Below, in pieces: positions 50,241-59,208 of a stretch of 63,323 bases of DNA. Position 1 is the stretch's first letter. Each line of letters begins with the position of its first letter. Position numbers and translations under genes: made by a program. Origin of the DNA: Burkholderiaceae bacterium (GTDB lineage Bacteria; Pseudomonadota; Gammaproteobacteria; Burkholderiales; Burkholderiaceae_C); NCBI GenBank assembly GCA_016790575.1, contig JAEUOU010000013.1, forward strand, positions 1 to 63,323. The letters run 5' to 3'. Under the pieces are notes generated by a model. That model searched no databases. It was not told the origin of the DNA and saw only the letters and a list, made by a program, of their open reading frames with translations.

Positions 50241-51212
50241 TCAGGCGAAATGGTCGAACGCCGCGAAGTGCCGAGGCACCGGCTGCCCGGCGCCATCAAT
50301 CAGGCGCAGGCCCGGCGCGCGGTCGATGCAGCCGATGCGGGTGACGGGCGTGTCGGCCGCCTGTCCGGCCGCCCGAACCGCGTCCCGTGCCGCGGGCGGG
50401 GCGGTAAAGACGAGTTCGTAGTCGTCGCCGCCCGCCAGCACGCACTCCAGCGCAAAACTTGCATCGAAATTGCCATTACCCATGGTGAAATGGTTGCTTT
50501 CAGCTATTGTTTGTAGAGCGACCGACGTGTCGATGGTGGCGCCTGCGCCGCTGGCCGTCAGGATGTGGCCCAGGTCACCGACCAGCCCGTCGCTGACATC
50601 GGCGGCAGCAGTGGCGATACCCCGCAGCGCCAGGCCCAGCGCCACGCGTGGGGTCGGAGTTTCCATGCGGGCGCGCGCTGCCTCGAAGCCGCCCGGTGGT
50701 ACCGGTCGGCCGCGGAACACTTCCAGCGCCAGCCGCGCATCGCCCAGTGTTCCACTGACCCACAGGTCGTCACCGGCGCGCGCGCCACCGCGCAACAGCG
50801 CCTGGCCGGGTGGCACCTCACCGAAAACGGTGATGCAGATGTTCAGCGGGCCCTGGGTGGTGTCCCCCCCGACCAGTTCGCAGCCGTGGGCGTCGGCCAG
50901 CGCAAACAGGCCGCGGGAAAAGCCTTCCAGCCATGTGGTGTCCGCGCGCGGCAGCGCCAAAGCCAGCGTGAAGGCCAATGGCCGGGCGCCACAGGCCGCC
51001 AGGTCCGAGAGGTTGACCGCCAGCGCCTTGTGGCCCAGCCGCGCCGGATCGACCGTGGACAGGAAATGCCGGCCCTCGACCAGCATGTCGCTGGACACCG
51101 CCAGGTGGCTGCCCGGTGCGGGCGCCAGCAGGGCGCAATCGTCGCCCACTCCCAGCGGGGCGCGGGTGGCGGGGCGGCGGAAATAACGGTCGATCAGCTC
51201 AAATTCACCCAT
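50241..51212 (-). CDS. thiL: thiamine-monophosphate kinase
   Basis: A 323-residue kinase making thiamine diphosphate. Motifs: GVGDDCALLAP near 21, AVSSDMLVEGRHF near 38, NLSDLAACGARPL near 67, VGGDTTQGP near 115, AAADVSDGLVGDLGHI near 204 and VLAGGDDYELVFTAPP near 256. The ATG at 51212 gives the family start MGEFELI. Residues ~234-248 (QTIAESNHFTMGNGN) are encoded by an inverted copy of the dispersed repeat and are not family sequence, yet the frame is kept. It overlaps the upstream gene by 8 bases. Confidence 0.95.
   Translation of the reverse strand: MGEFELIDRYFRRPATRAPLGVGDDCALLAPAPGSHLAVSSDMLVEGRHFLSTVDPARLGHKALAVNLSDLAACGARPLAFTLALALPRADTTWLEGFSRGLFALADAHGCELVGGDTTQGPLNICITVFGEVPPGQALLRGGARAGDDLWVSGTLGDARLALEVFRGRPVPPGGFEAARARMETPTPRVALGLALRGIATAAADVSDGLVGDLGHILTASGAGATIDTSVALQTIAESNHFTMGNGNFDASFALECVLAGGDDYELVFTAPPAARDAVRAAGQAADTPVTRIGCIDRAPGLRLIDGAGQPVPRHFAAFDHFA
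50470..50512 (-). repeat. dispersed ~42-bp repeat, copy 7 (inside thiL)
   Basis: On the minus strand AAACAATAGCTGAAAGC, then AACCATTTCACC, then ATGGGTAATGGC. It lies within the thiL coding frame and adds or replaces about 15 residues without a stop. It is the only copy inside a gene body. Confidence 0.7.
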
Positions 51213-53208
51213 GACTCGGGCGGGTCGGGGCGGGCGCATCGGGTGGCGGCACCAGAAAACTGGCGGGCTCGGTACGCAGGCGCTGGCGAACCGCCCGGTA
51301 GATCCGCTGGCGGTCAATGTCGGTGATGCCGTGCGCTGCCAGCGCCACGCGGAAGGCCAGGAAAAAACTGACCGCCAGATTCAACGGGCCGATGATCGCG
51401 AGTCCGGCCACGGCCCACCAGAACTCGGGTGTCTGCAGCGCCGGAAGCCCGAGGGTCGCCATCGCGGCAGCGACCTGTCCGGTCGACAGGGTGACGTGGC
51501 GCACCTCCAGGCCGAGTCCGAAGAAAGCCGCAAATGCGGGCACCAGTCCCAGCATCAGGCCCAGGGAGACGTTGGCGGCCAGTCCCGAGACATTGGCGCG
51601 CAGCCAGCGGGCCCAGCGCGCAGCACGTTCGCCGCCGAGTACCCGGGTAATCCGGGGGTTCCAGGTGATCGCCGAATCCAGGCGGTGCAACACGAACGCG
51701 TTTTCGGTCCAGCCGGCAATGATGCTGGATGCAAACAGCAGCACCCCCGTGAAGGCAGCGAACAAGGCACTCGGGCCGAGCAGGCTTTGCTCATGCAGTA
51801 CATGGTGGGCATGTTCAGCATCGACCATGGGACCTGCTCCGGACACGTGCAGGGCGCCGCACAGCACCAGCACCACGGGAACGACCACTCCCAGGTTGCC
51901 GGCGATCGCGGCAACCTGGGATCGCAGAAGGTGTGCCATTTCGTCGACAAACCGCTCGACAGCGTCGGGCGCGTCCATATGCCGCAGTTTGCCGGCCATG
52001 GCGGGGGCGGTAACGGCCGGCTGTTTGGTCGCCACGGTCCAGTGCAGCAACATCACGATCACAAACGAGATGGCGTAGTTCAGGCCGAAACCCAGTCCGG
52101 CCCAGAATGCGGGCAGTCCAAGGCCGTAGATTGCAAACTTGGCCCAGGTGGTGAAAGCGAGCACCGCACCGCCGCCGCCTGCGGTCGCCAGCATGTGGCG
52201 GTACTCCGTGCGATTGCGGGTGATGTAGTGCTCGCCCGTCTCGGCGCTACGTTCAGCGACTTTGGCCGCAGTCAGCTGCGTGTTTTCGGCAATCAGTGCG
52301 CGGACGCTGCGCCGGTCGCGCGCGGCCATGGCCAGGTGAGTCAGCAACTGTCCGGCTGCAGCGGCCGGCCTCTCGGTGCCGAGAACCTGCAGCAAGAGGC
52401 GGATGCGGCGCACGCGCTGGCGCAATTGACGCACTCGAAACACGATGCCGACGGAAATGCCGTGTTCCTCCAGGTGCTGGTAGACCGTGTCGGCCGCTTC
52501 CCGGCAGCGGTCAAGCTGGGCCAGGAGTTGCTCTGTCGCCTCACGCCCCGCTTCGCTGTGGACGCCGTGGACGCCGACCACCTGCGTGAAGTGGCTGTGG
52601 CGCCGGGTCAAGGTCAGAAAGGGCCGCTCCTCGCGTGCGGCGGGTGCCATGCGTGAGCGTATTTCGGCGGCAAATCCGGTCGCCGCAACCTGCCCGACAC
52701 CGAAGGCGACAGCATCCAAAAGGCTTTGCGGGCCCCAGGCGCCGGATTGGGATGGTCGCAGCAGGTCGGTTATCCGTTGCCAGGTGGCCTCGTCCAGTGC
52801 GGCGACCCAAACTGCGTCGCGCGGATCGCTGAGCAGCAAATCCAGCAGTTCGCCGGCATCGTCGGTGTCGGGCGTTGCCGGCAGCAGGCGCCGGCGCAGC
52901 CGGTCGCCCAGGGCGCTCAGAAACGCGGTCCGGGGCGCAAGACCGTAGTCGGACAGCAGCAAGGCGCAATCCAGGTCGGTGGTGAACTGCGCCCACCATC
53001 GTTGCCAGCGTGGTTGGAAGTCGGGGCGCACACTGGCAGCATCCAGGACCAGATGGACCCGGCTGACGGCTCCTTGGGGCGCATCACCGACCACACCGGC
53101 GCGAATCCAGTCGAAAAGACCGATCAGCCAAAGGTGGCGGTGTGGCCGGGACGCCCCAGGATCGAGGGTGTCGAGCAGTTCCGGCAGACCGGCAGGTGCA
53201 GGCATCAT
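51205..53208 (-). CDS. membrane protein of the 'site-specific recombinase' (Gcr, COG4389) family
   Basis: A 667-residue protein. The first ~330 residues are helical and soluble. From ~345 on come about six to seven membrane helices (GGGGAVLAFTTWAKFAIYGLGLPAF, AIAGNLGVVVPVVLVLCGAL, AAFTGVLLFASSIIAGWTENAFV). This matches the family annotated after a gonococcal site-specific recombinase. The membrane topology and lack of any recombinase motif make real recombinase activity doubtful. It overlaps thiL by 8 bases. Confidence 0.85.
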   Translation of the reverse strand: MMPAPAGLPELLDTLDPGASRPHRHLWLIGLFDWIRAGVVGDAPQGAVSRVHLVLDAASVRPDFQPRWQRWWAQFTTDLDCALLLSDYGLAPRTAFLSALGDRLRRRLLPATPDTDDAGELLDLLLSDPRDAVWVAALDEATWQRITDLLRPSQSGAWGPQSLLDAVAFGVGQVAATGFAAEIRSRMAPAAREERPFLTLTRRHSHFTQVVGVHGVHSEAGREATEQLLAQLDRCREAADTVYQHLEEHGISVGIVFRVRQLRQRVRRIRLLLQVLGTERPAAAAGQLLTHLAMAARDRRSVRALIAENTQLTAAKVAERSAETGEHYITRNRTEYRHMLATAGGGGAVLAFTTWAKFAIYGLGLPAFWAGLGFGLNYAISFVIVMLLHWTVATKQPAVTAPAMAGKLRHMDAPDAVERFVDEMAHLLRSQVAAIAGNLGVVVPVVLVLCGALHVSGAGPMVDAEHAHHVLHEQSLLGPSALFAAFTGVLLFASSIIAGWTENAFVLHRLDSAITWNPRITRVLGGERAARWARWLRANVSGLAANVSLGLMLGLVPAFAAFFGLGLEVRHVTLSTGQVAAAMATLGLPALQTPEFWWAVAGLAIIGPLNLAVSFFLAFRVALAAHGITDIDRQRIYRAVRQRLRTEPASFLVPPPDAPAPTRPSHG

Positions 53209-53235
53209 GAAAAGAGCGCGGAACCGCAGCTGGGT

Positions 53236-53619
53236 TCAGTGCACGGTTCGTCCATGGCCTGTGGCGTCCAGTTCAAACCGGGCAATCGGCACATCAAAAG
53301 GCTCGCCTTCGGTCGAGACAAACCGGTAATGGCCCTCCATGCTGCCCGTCGGCGTGCGCAGGCGACAGCCGCTGGTGTATTCGAAGGACTCGCCCGGCTG
53401 CAGCAAGGGCTGATGTCCGACGACACCGAGGCCGCGGACCTCCTCCTGGTGACCGTCGGCGTCCACAATGATCCAGCGGCGTGAGATCAGCTGCGCGGCG
53501 GCGTCGCCTTTGTTGGTGATGGCAATGGTGTAGGCGAAGCCGTAGACCTCTTCCAGCGGCGACGACTGGTCCGGCAGGTACCGGGGAAGGACTCGGATGC
53601 GAATCTCGGGTTTGGACAT
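53236..53619 (-). CDS. apaG: ApaG (Co2+/Mg2+ efflux-associated) protein
   Basis: A 127-residue fibronectin-III-like protein with [31 protein letters not shown] at 25-55, the [21 protein letters not shown] segment near 65 and GSMEGHYRF near 92. The ATG is only 29 bases from the divergent rpe start, so the promoter of each gene must reach into the other. Its exact role is unsettled; it is linked to cobalt resistance and Ap4A metabolism. Confidence 0.95.
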   Translation of the reverse strand: MSKPEIRIRVLPRYLPDQSSPLEEVYGFAYTIAITNKGDAAAQLISRRWIIVDADGHQEEVRGLGVVGHQPLLQPGESFEYTSGCRLRTPTGSMEGHYRFVSTEGEPFDVPIARFELDATGHGRTVH

Positions 53620-53648
53620 GTCCGGATGGTAACTGCGAGAATGGCGCG

Positions 53649-54332
53649 ATGAACAGCCCGTACCGTATAGCCCCTTCGATCCTGTCTGCCGATTTTGCCC
53701 GCCTGGGCGAGGAAGTTCGCGCCGTGATCGCCGCAGGCGCCGACTGGATCCATTTCGACGTCATGGACAACCATTACGTGCCCAATCTGACCTTCGGCCC
53801 CATGGTTTGCCAGGCGCTCAGGCCGCACGCGAAGACCCCCGCCGGCACGCCGGTTCCGATCGACGTCCACCTGATGATCCAGCCGGTCGATGCGCTGGCG
53901 GGTGCCTTTATTGATGCGGGCGCCGACCTGGTGAGTTTTCACCCCGACGCCAGTGCCCATGTGCACCGTAGCATCCAGGCCATTCGGGCCAAGGGTGCCA
54001 AAGCCGGACTGACCTTCAATCCTGCACAGTCGCTGGACGTGCTGGACTGGGTTATCGAGGACATCGATCTGATCCTGATCATGAGCGTCAACCCCGGGTT
54101 CGGTGGGCAAAGCTTCATCGATTCGGCGCTTCGCAAGATCGAGCAAGCCCGGCGGCGAATCGAGTCCAGCGGCAAGGATATTCGGCTGGAGGTGGACGGC
54201 GGCATCAAGACCGACAACATCCGCCGGGTGGCGGATGCCGGCGCTGACACCTTTGTGGCGGGCAGCGCCATTTTTGGCAAACCCGACTACAAGGCGGTGA
54301 TTGATGCCATGCGGGCCGAACTGGCTCGCTGA
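53649..54332 (+). CDS. rpe: ribulose-phosphate 3-epimerase
   Basis: A 227-residue TIM-barrel enzyme of the pentose-phosphate pathway. Motifs are [17 protein letters not shown] at 7-23, [19 protein letters not shown] near 36, VDVHLM-type IDVHLMIQP near 75, [16 protein letters not shown] near 140 and [12 protein letters not shown] near 180. It is followed by a strong terminator. Confidence 0.98.
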   Translation: MNSPYRIAPSILSADFARLGEEVRAVIAAGADWIHFDVMDNHYVPNLTFGPMVCQALRPHAKTPAGTPVPIDVHLMIQPVDALAGAFIDAGADLVSFHPDASAHVHRSIQAIRAKGAKAGLTFNPAQSLDVLDWVIEDIDLILIMSVNPGFGGQSFIDSALRKIEQARRRIESSGKDIRLEVDGGIKTDNIRRVADAGADTFVAGSAIFGKPDYKAVIDAMRAELAR

Positions 54333-54337
54333 AAAGG

Positions 54338-54361
54338 AAAGGGTGCCTGCTGGCACCCTTT
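54338..54361 (+). terminator. rho-independent terminator after rpe
   Basis: AAAGGGTGCC-tgct-GGCACCCTTT: a perfect 10-base stem with a tetraloop, 6 bases after the rpe stop. The symmetric A/T flanks may also stop the leftward transcript from the DsrE-like gene, which ends at 54391. Confidence 0.8.
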
Positions 54362-54390
54362 GATCGCCCGGCCGAGGCCGCCTGGTCGCG

Positions 54391-54819
54391 TCAGGGACGC
54401 AGGTAGACGAAACCCTCGCGGGCCTGCAGTTTGGCCACCTCGGCCACGCCCGAAGGCACGACCTTGGACTCCATGAGCAGCCGGCTCGCGTCGATCTTGC
54501 GCGCGACAAGCGTGTTGTTGCAGACGCGGAATTCGACCCCTTTGCCGGCCAGATCCGCCACCGAACCGGCGAAGGGTTGCTCCATCTGGTTGGTTGCGCC
54601 GTCGATCAGGAAGTCGATGCCCAGGCCGTGAGTGACAACGACAATCCGGGCCGTGGGGTCAGCAGCCAGGTGGTTGCGGATGTTGCCGATGGCGCGCGAG
54701 GCCTGCGGAATCCCTTCGCTCAAATGGTAGACCACCTTGATCGGCGTCTGTGCGAATGCCGCAGCGCCCCACAGGCCGAGTGCCAGAAAAGCCAACAGAG
54801 TGGAGAGGAGTCGTTTCAT
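54391..54819 (-). CDS. exported DsrE/DsrF-like protein
   Basis: A 142-residue protein with a signal peptide (cleavage after AFAQ, about 24), then KVVYHLSEGIPQASRAIGNIRNHL and IVVVTHGLGIDFLIDGA. A conserved-type cysteine is in VEFRVCNNTLVA near 99, and the protein ends in REGFVYLRP. This is the DsrE/F sulfurtransferase-like fold in a periplasmic version. The single cysteine could carry sulfur, but many exported members have no proven role. Confidence 0.88.
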   Translation of the reverse strand: MKRLLSTLLAFLALGLWGAAAFAQTPIKVVYHLSEGIPQASRAIGNIRNHLAADPTARIVVVTHGLGIDFLIDGATNQMEQPFAGSVADLAGKGVEFRVCNNTLVARKIDASRLLMESKVVPSGVAEVAKLQAREGFVYLRP

Positions 54820-54903
54820 GATTGATTTGGGTCGCTGTTCGGTAGAGGTTAAGCTGGCAGCCTAGCGGCCGCTTCACCAGCCGTCAATCCGGAAAAGTAA
54901 CCC

Positions 54904-55497
54904 TCAGTTGCCGGGGGCCTTGCCCAGCAACGCGTCCTTGAGGCGATGGTCGGCCGGATTCGGTCCCAGCCAGATGCTCAGCAGGGCATTGAAAAATTCG
55001 GGCTCCTTGAACGGTTCGCCTTGCACCTTGCCTTTCACCGTGATCACGGTGCCTGTACCCGGTACCCATTCAATGAGGAATGACTCTCCGGTCAGCAGCT
55101 TTTTCTGGTCCGAAAAGATTTGGCCCATGCGGATCAGGCCCGGCACCAGACGGGACATCTGGGCTTTGGGTGCATTGTCTTCCACGCTGCGGGTGAACAA
55201 TTTGCCCAGTTCGCCGGAATCGATGTCCCGCAGCATGGTGATGCTGATGCGTTTGGGCCCCGGCAAGGCAAAAGCTTCCTCCGGCGTTCCCGCTTTCTTG
55301 CTGAGGTACAGACCGGCCGAGTAGACCTTGAACACGGCTCTGTACCGCACGCCTGCGCCATTCAGCACCAATTTGGTGCCACGAATGTCCATGACGTCTT
55401 CAAACTTGACGCCACCAGCGTCTACTGTCGCCGCGAAAGCCGTCGCTCCGCCAAAGCCGAGAACTGCCGCCAACAACCAAGGGATGCACTTTTTCAT
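54904..55497 (-). CDS. chalcone isomerase-like family exported protein
   Basis: A 197-residue protein with a signal peptide (cleavage after FAA, about 23), followed by the bacterial chalcone-isomerase-like domain (VLNGAGVRYRAVFKVYSAGLYL, ISITMLRDIDSGELGKLFTRSV). Bacterial members lack flavonoid activity as far as known and may bind fatty acids. A TetR-type-looking palindrome lies just before the start. It is transcribed alone. Confidence 0.88.
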   Translation of the reverse strand: MKKCIPWLLAAVLGFGGATAFAATVDAGGVKFEDVMDIRGTKLVLNGAGVRYRAVFKVYSAGLYLSKKAGTPEEAFALPGPKRISITMLRDIDSGELGKLFTRSVEDNAPKAQMSRLVPGLIRMGQIFSDQKKLLTGESFLIEWVPGTGTVITVKGKVQGEPFKEPEFFNALLSIWLGPNPADHRLKDALLGKAPGN

Positions 55498-55514
55498 GGG
55501 GTTCTCCTAAAAAT

Positions 55515-55530
55515 AGTACGATCGTTCGAT
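55515..55530 (-). promoter_or_regulatory. possible TetR-type operator before the chalcone isomerase-like gene
   Basis: AGTACGATCGTTCGAT contains the palindromes ACGATCGT and ATCGTTCGAT within 18-35 bases of the start codon. TetR-family sites often look like this. No regulator gene is adjacent, so this rests on shape only. Confidence 0.3.
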
Positions 55531-55644
55531 TAATGGAGATTTTGCGCTGTGAAATGCGGCGCAACAAGAGGGTTTTGCCGGATAACCGGGGACGCAGGGG
55601 CTTGGTGTTTACCCGCGGAATTCCTTTGTTACACTGCAAACTCC

Positions 55645-55731
55645 ATGGCTGAAAAGTGTTTCTGTTTGATGGTTGCCCACTGCCCAGGTCCTTGTGACCG
55701 GGGAGCTTGGCCCTGGCGTACGCCACAGTAA
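55645..55731 (+). CDS. trpL: candidate trp leader peptide
   Basis: A 28-codon open frame reading MAEKCFCLMV...GAWPWRTPQ and ending 137 bases before trpE. Two tryptophans (WPW) sit six codons from the stop, the arrangement expected when ribosome stalling on Trp codons senses charged tRNA-Trp. Hairpins follow at 55773-55795 and 55815-55847. A TTACACT-like promoter element lies just upstream near 55630. There is no strong Shine-Dalgarno and only two Trp codons, so it is a candidate. Confidence 0.45.
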   Translation: MAEKCFCLMVAHCPGPCDRGAWPWRTPQ

Positions 55732-55772
55732 ACGCATATTTTTCTGCGCGGCATCACGCCCGCGCCAGCGCG

Positions 55773-55847
55773 TTCACCGACTTGCAGTCGGTGAAGGCCC
55801 CCAAAAAATCAGCTGGCATAGCTCCTCACGCCATTCATCGCTATGCC
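55773..55847 (+). promoter_or_regulatory. hairpins in the trpE leader
   Basis: TTCACCGACT-tgc-AGTCGGTGAA is a perfect 10-base stem at 55773-55795. GGCATAGC at 55815 pairs perfectly with GCTATGCC at 55840, forming a second stem that ends 7 bases before the GGAG ribosome-binding site of trpE. No T-run follows either, so control could act on translation rather than by a classical terminator. The rest of the 370-base gap between 55498 and 55867 shows only these elements and the leader frame. Confidence 0.5.
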
Positions 55848-55867
55848 GACCATGGAGAATCGACACC

Positions 55868-57448
55868 GTGATCACCGAACTTGAATTCAAAAGCCTGGCT
55901 GGCCAAGGCTACAACCGCATCCCGCTGATGGCCGAGGCCTTTGCGGACCTGGAAACCCCGCTGTCGCTGTACCTGAAACTGGCGCACAGCCAGGGCGGCG
56001 GCAAATACAGCTTCCTGCTCGAATCCGTCGTCGGCGGCGAGCGCTTCGGCCGCTACAGCTTCATCGGCCTGCCCGCGCGCACGCTGGTGCGCGCCAGCGG
56101 GTTTGGCGCCGACACGAAGGTCGAAGTGGTGCGCGACGGCGTGGTGGTGGAAACCGCCGCCGGCAACCCGCTGGATTTCATCGCCGCCTACCAGCAGCGC
56201 TTCAAGGTCGCGCTGCGGCCGGGGCTGCCGCGCTTCTGCGGCGGCTTGGCCGGCTATTTCGGCTACGACACGGTGCGCTACATCGAAAAGAAGCTGGAAA
56301 AGACCTGCCCGTCGGACCAGATCGGCCTGCCCGACATCCTGCTGCTGCAATGTGAGGAACTGGCGGTCATCGACAACCTCTCGGGCAAGCTGTACCTGAT
56401 CGTCTACGCCGACCCCGGCCAGCCCGAGGCCTATGCCAACGCCAAGAAGCGGCTGCGCGACCTGAAGGAGCAGCTGAAGTATTCGGTCAGCGCGCCGGTG
56501 GTGAAGCCCACGCAGGGCTATCCGGCCGAACGCGACTTTGCCAAGGCCGATTACCTGGCCGCGGTGGAGCGCGCCAAGGAACTGATCGCCGCCGGTGACT
56601 TCATGCAGGTGCAGGTGGGGCAGTGCATCAAGAAGCGCTACACCGAAAGCCCGCTGTCGCTGTACCGGGCGCTGCGCTCGCTCAACCCCAGCCCCTACAT
56701 GTATTACTACCACTTCGGGGATTTCCATGTGGTGGGCGCCTCGCCGGAGATCCTGGTGCGGCTGGAACAGACCGAGGAAGGGCCGAGCGGCGCCGGGCCG
56801 TCCCAAGGCGCGAGCGCTCCCTCGGGGGGCAGCGAACCACGCGCAGCGGGGAGCGTGGGGGCGCGAAAAGTCACGATCCGCCCGTTGGCCGGCACCCGCC
56901 CGCGCGGCGCGACGCCCGAAAGAGACAAGGCGGCCGAAGTCGAGCTGGTCAACGACCCCAAGGAACGCGCCGAGCACGTGATGCTGATCGACCTGGCGCG
57001 CAACGACATCGGCCGCATCGCGAAAACCGGCAGCGTCAAGGTGACGGAGGCTTTTGTCGTTGAGCGCTACAGCCACGTGATGCATATCGTGAGCAACGTG
57101 GAAGGCATCCTGAAGGACGGCATGACCAGCATGGACGTGCTCAAGGCCACCTTCCCGGCCGGCACCCTGACCGGTGCGCCCAAGGTGCACGCGATGGAGC
57201 TGATCGACCAGCTCGAGCCCGTCAAGCGTGGCCTGTACGGCGGCGCCTGCGGCTACCTCAGCTACGCGGGCGACATGGACGTGGCCATCGCGATCCGCAC
57301 CGGCATCGTCAAGGACGGCCAGCTCTATGTGCAGGCGGCGGCCGGCGTGGTGGCGGATTCGGTGCCCGAGATGGAGTGGAGGGAAACCGAACACAAGGCG
57401 CGCGCCCTGCTGCGGGCGAGCGAGCTGGTGGAAGAAGGCCTGGAGTGA
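55868..57448 (+). CDS. trpE: anthranilate synthase component I
   Basis: A 526-residue chorismate-using enzyme: N-terminal TrpE domain, then the catalytic domain with [14 protein letters not shown] near 240, [12 protein letters not shown] near 292, [13 protein letters not shown] near 340, [11 protein letters not shown] near 375 and [11 protein letters not shown] near 427. The start is GTG ([18 protein letters not shown]) with GGAG upstream. Residues ~304-332 are a Gly/Ser/Ala-rich insert ([14 protein letters not shown]...) encoded by a GC-rich repeat-like block and are absent from the family between TEEG and KVTIRPL. trpG follows 5 bases later. Confidence 0.97.
   Translation: MITELEFKSLAGQGYNRIPLMAEAFADLETPLSLYLKLAHSQGGGKYSFLLESVVGGERFGRYSFIGLPARTLVRASGFGADTKVEVVRDGVVVETAAGNPLDFIAAYQQRFKVALRPGLPRFCGGLAGYFGYDTVRYIEKKLEKTCPSDQIGLPDILLLQCEELAVIDNLSGKLYLIVYADPGQPEAYANAKKRLRDLKEQLKYSVSAPVVKPTQGYPAERDFAKADYLAAVERAKELIAAGDFMQVQVGQCIKKRYTESPLSLYRALRSLNPSPYMYYYHFGDFHVVGASPEILVRLEQTEEGPSGAGPSQGASAPSGGSEPRAAGSVGARKVTIRPLAGTRPRGATPERDKAAEVELVNDPKERAEHVMLIDLARNDIGRIAKTGSVKVTEAFVVERYSHVMHIVSNVEGILKDGMTSMDVLKATFPAGTLTGAPKVHAMELIDQLEPVKRGLYGGACGYLSYAGDMDVAIAIRTGIVKDGQLYVQAAAGVVADSVPEMEWRETEHKARALLRASELVEEGLE
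56779..56865 (+). repeat. GC-rich repeat-like insertion inside trpE
   Basis: A block of about 87 bases with inverted arms CGCTCCC (56815) and GGGAGCG (56849) around CTCGGGGGGCAGCGAACC and GCGCAGCGG. Blocks of this style (CCCTCGGGGGGCAGCG...GAGCGTGGGGGC) are, from memory, common between genes in Comamonadaceae. Here the length keeps the trpE frame and adds about 29 residues. Confidence 0.65.
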
Positions 57449-57453
57449 TCAGC

Positions 57454-58059
57454 ATGACGGACCGCATCAAGCTCCTGATGGTGGACAACTACGACTCGTT
57501 CACCTACAACATCGTGCAGTACTTCGGCGAACTCGGCGCCGATGTCGAGGTGTTCCGCAACGACGAGATCACACTGGAAGGCATCGCCGCCCGGGCGCCC
57601 GACCGGCTGGTCATTTCACCCGGCCCTTGTTCGCCGGCGGAGGCCGGCATTTCGGTGGCGGCGATCCGCCACTTCGCGGGCAAGCTGCCGATCCTGGGCG
57701 TGTGCCTGGGCCACCAGAGCATCGGCGCGGCCTTTGGCGGCACCATCGTGCGAGCGCAGCAGCTCATGCACGGCAAGACCAGCGTGATCACCACCACCCA
57801 GGAGGGCGTGTTCGCCGGTCTGCCGGCGCAGTTCACCGTCAACCGCTACCACTCGCTGGCGATCGAACGCGCCACCTGCCCCGAGGTGCTGAAGGTGACG
57901 GCCTGGACCGACGACGGCGAGATCATGGGGGTGCGCCACCGCGCGCTCGACATCGAAGGTGTGCAGTTCCACCCGGAAAGCATCCTGACCGAACACGGGC
58001 ATGCGATGCTGCGCAACTTCCTCGCGCCGAACGATCGAAAAGCAGTCCTGAATTCGTAG
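57454..58059 (+). CDS. trpG: anthranilate synthase component II (glutamine amidotransferase)
   Basis: A 201-residue class I amidotransferase: [16 protein letters not shown] at 8-23, [12 protein letters not shown] near 55, the nucleophile in [11 protein letters not shown] (Cys ~85), and the HPES His/Glu pair near 176. It feeds ammonia to TrpE. The ATG at 57454 is 5 bases after trpE; a GTG overlapping the trpE stop is the alternative. Its TAG stop lies inside repeat copy 8. Confidence 0.97.
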   Translation: MTDRIKLLMVDNYDSFTYNIVQYFGELGADVEVFRNDEITLEGIAARAPDRLVISPGPCSPAEAGISVAAIRHFAGKLPILGVCLGHQSIGAAFGGTIVRAQQLMHGKTSVITTTQEGVFAGLPAQFTVNRYHSLAIERATCPEVLKVTAWTDDGEIMGVRHRALDIEGVQFHPESILTEHGHAMLRNFLAPNDRKAVLNS

Positions 58060-58092
58060 CAAACAATGACCTTTTTACGCTGGGTAATGGCC
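58053..58092 (+). repeat. dispersed ~42-bp repeat, copy 8
   Basis: TTCGTAGCAAACAATGACC, then TTTTTACGCTGGGTAATGGCC. It bridges the trpG stop codon (its TAG) and the region just before the threonine aldolase start, and encodes MTFLRWVMA in one frame. Confidence 0.85.
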
Positions 58093-58096
58093 GAAA

Positions 58097-59188
58097 ATGT
58101 CTGAAAATCCCTCGCGCAGCGCGGTGGACCTGCGCAGCGACACCGTCACGCAGCCCACCACCGCCATGCGGGCCGCGATGATGGCCGCCCCGCTGGGCGA
58201 CGACGTGTTCGGCGACGACCCTACCGTCAACGCGCTGCAGGAGCGCATCGCCGCGCTCACCGGCAAGCAGGCCGCGCTGTTCATGCCATCGGGCACGCAG
58301 AGCAACCTGTGCGGAATCCTGGCGCACTGCGGTCGTGGCGACGAGTACATCGTCGGCCAACTGGCCCATACCTACCGCTACGAAGGCGGTGGCGCGGCGG
58401 TGTTCGGCAGTGTGCAGCCGCAACCGCTGACGCAGGACGCGCAAGGCCGCATGCAGATCGCCGACATTGCGGCGGCGATCAAGCCGGACGACCCGCACTT
58501 CGCGCGCACCCGCCTGCTGTGCCTGGAGAACACCTGGAACGGCCACGTGATGCCCGACGACTACCTGCGCAGTGCCACTGCGCTGGCGCGCGAAAAAGGT
58601 TTGAACACCCACCTCGATGGCGCACGCGTGTTCAACGCGGCGGTCGCTTCGGCAGCACCGGGGCAGGGCGCGCGCGCCCGCCTGCGCGAGATCGCAGACC
58701 ACTTCGACAGCCTGTCGGTCTGCTTCAGCAAGGGCCTGGGTGCGCCTGTAGGGTCGGCCCTGTGCGGCTCGCACGAACTGATCCAACGCGGGCGCCGCAT
58801 CCGCAAGATGGCCGGCGGCGGCCTGCGGCAGGCTGGGATGCTGGCCGCTTGCGCGCTGCACGCACTGGACCATCATGTGGCCCGCCTGGCCGATGACCAC
58901 GCCCACGCGCGTCGTCTGGCAGACGGCCTGCAGGGCATAGACGGCCTTGCGGTGAAGTCGGCCGAGACCAACATCGTGTTCGTCGATGTGGCCGACGCGC
59001 GCGGTCCGGCGCTGCTGGATTTCCTCAAGGCGAATGGTGTGCTGGCGACCGGCCTCATCGGCCTGCGGTTTGTCACTCACCTCGATGTGGACACGGCAGG
59101 CATCGACCACACCATCGCCACCGTGCGGCGATTCTTTGCAGAAGCGCCCACGCCATCGACCGCAGCCGTGCGCATCGGCCTTTATTGA
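58097..59188 (+). CDS. ltaE: low-specificity L-threonine aldolase
   Basis: A 363-residue PLP enzyme splitting threonine into glycine and acetaldehyde. Motifs are DLRSDTVTQPTTAMRAAM at 11-28, GDDVFGDDPTVN near 34, FMPSGTQSNL near 62, NTHLDGARVFNAA near 170 and SVCFSKGLGAPVGS with the PLP lysine near 211. It lies between trpG and trpD with repeat copy 8 forming its upstream border. Confidence 0.95.
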   Translation: MSENPSRSAVDLRSDTVTQPTTAMRAAMMAAPLGDDVFGDDPTVNALQERIAALTGKQAALFMPSGTQSNLCGILAHCGRGDEYIVGQLAHTYRYEGGGAAVFGSVQPQPLTQDAQGRMQIADIAAAIKPDDPHFARTRLLCLENTWNGHVMPDDYLRSATALAREKGLNTHLDGARVFNAAVASAAPGQGARARLREIADHFDSLSVCFSKGLGAPVGSALCGSHELIQRGRRIRKMAGGGLRQAGMLAACALHALDHHVARLADDHAHARRLADGLQGIDGLAVKSAETNIVFVDVADARGPALLDFLKANGVLATGLIGLRFVTHLDVDTAGIDHTIATVRRFFAEAPTPSTAAVRIGLY

Positions 59189-59208
59189 GCCGACCCGATG
59201 AGACGCCC

